Source of the DNA: an uncultured Paracoccaceae bacterium
GTDB lineage: Bacteria; Pseudomonadota; Alphaproteobacteria; Rhodobacterales; Rhodobacteraceae
Direction of reading: 5' to 3'
Assembly: GCA_951812615.1 (NCBI GenBank)
Contig: CATOSU010000004.1
Location: 1 to 64,000, forward strand
Length of the DNA: 64,000 bases
Part shown: positions 63,941 to 64,000 of the stretch, piece by piece
Layout: every line of letters begins with the position of its first letter
Position numbering within the stretch: the stretch's first letter is position 1
Notes under the pieces: model-generated
What the model saw: the letters and a program-made list of their open reading frames with translations, nothing else
The model's database searches: none
Told to the model about the DNA's origin: nothing
Position numbers and translations under genes: made by a program

Positions 63941-64000
63941 GGCCGCGACGTTAGCCGCGTCATCCCGGTTTGCACAGGGCGTGTCGTCCGAAAATGCCTC

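Overview
The window is high-GC alphaproteobacterial DNA, most likely a chromosome of a marine-type Rhodobacteraceae (roseobacter-like). This rests on gene content and style: a short 446-residue ProRS, an AI-2E-type permease next to hda and ppx, a BCCT carrier, several roseobacter-like regulators, and -35/-10 promoters with ATGA-coupled starts. It is an inference from protein families; no search was run.

Layout. (1) 1-1183: left, inverted and window-truncated copy of an IS1595-family transposon, which has cut the start off an adenylate/guanylate cyclase gene (1184-2455). (2) 2.5-13.4 kb: ordinary chromosome with NAD salvage (pncB, pncA), an Hsp70-like ATPase, trhO, an MFS carrier, SDR, MarC and FkbM proteins, tRNA-fMet with a terminator, a BCCT carrier with a translationally coupled 30-residue membrane ORF, a rhodanese and tRNA-Ser(GCU). 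(3) 13.5-25.6 kb: an accessory element next to tRNA-Ser with a tyrosine integrase, a second catalytic-core-only tyrosine recombinase, three unknown genes (16.6-19.4 kb), several plasmid/ICE-type proteins including DUF3768, an NPPY methyltransferase, a class II Fic protein with tandem palindromic operators, a membrane protein, a DnaG/Toprim-type primase and a palindrome cluster. No attR was found. (4) 25,636-29,602: right copy of the IS1595 transposon, complete with terminal inverted repeats. It carries a passenger gene for a beta-class DNA methyltransferase fused to an Mrr-like nuclease. An IS256-family element (28,068-29,450, 8-bp target duplication) has split that gene, and the 534-residue frame can be rebuilt exactly. 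The transposon also truncates an arylsulfatase gene.

(5) 29.6-35.3 kb: arylsulfatase remnant, divergent TetR regulator, secreted metallo-beta-lactamase-fold protein, a large unknown exported membrane protein and a HupE/UreJ-type membrane protein, probably one functional unit. (6) 35.3-64 kb: tRNA-Gly(UCC), ABC exporter, acyl-CoA synthetase plus HSL-type hydrolase, ppx, hda, a frameshifted AI-2E-type permease, LuxR regulator, proS, ECF sigma with an NTF2-like exported protein and a plausible autoregulated promoter, nuclease, aldolase, lolC/E-lolD, dehydrogenase, M20 amidohydrolase, two small cytochromes c, DUF900 hydrolase, a NitT/TauT-type ABC importer divergent from an FAD monooxygenase, and an HExxH lipoprotein.

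The most unusual parts are the transposon-borne methyltransferase-nuclease, the unknown gene cluster and covarying repeats of the tRNA-Ser element, the Fic operators, and the small ORF coupled to the BCCT carrier.
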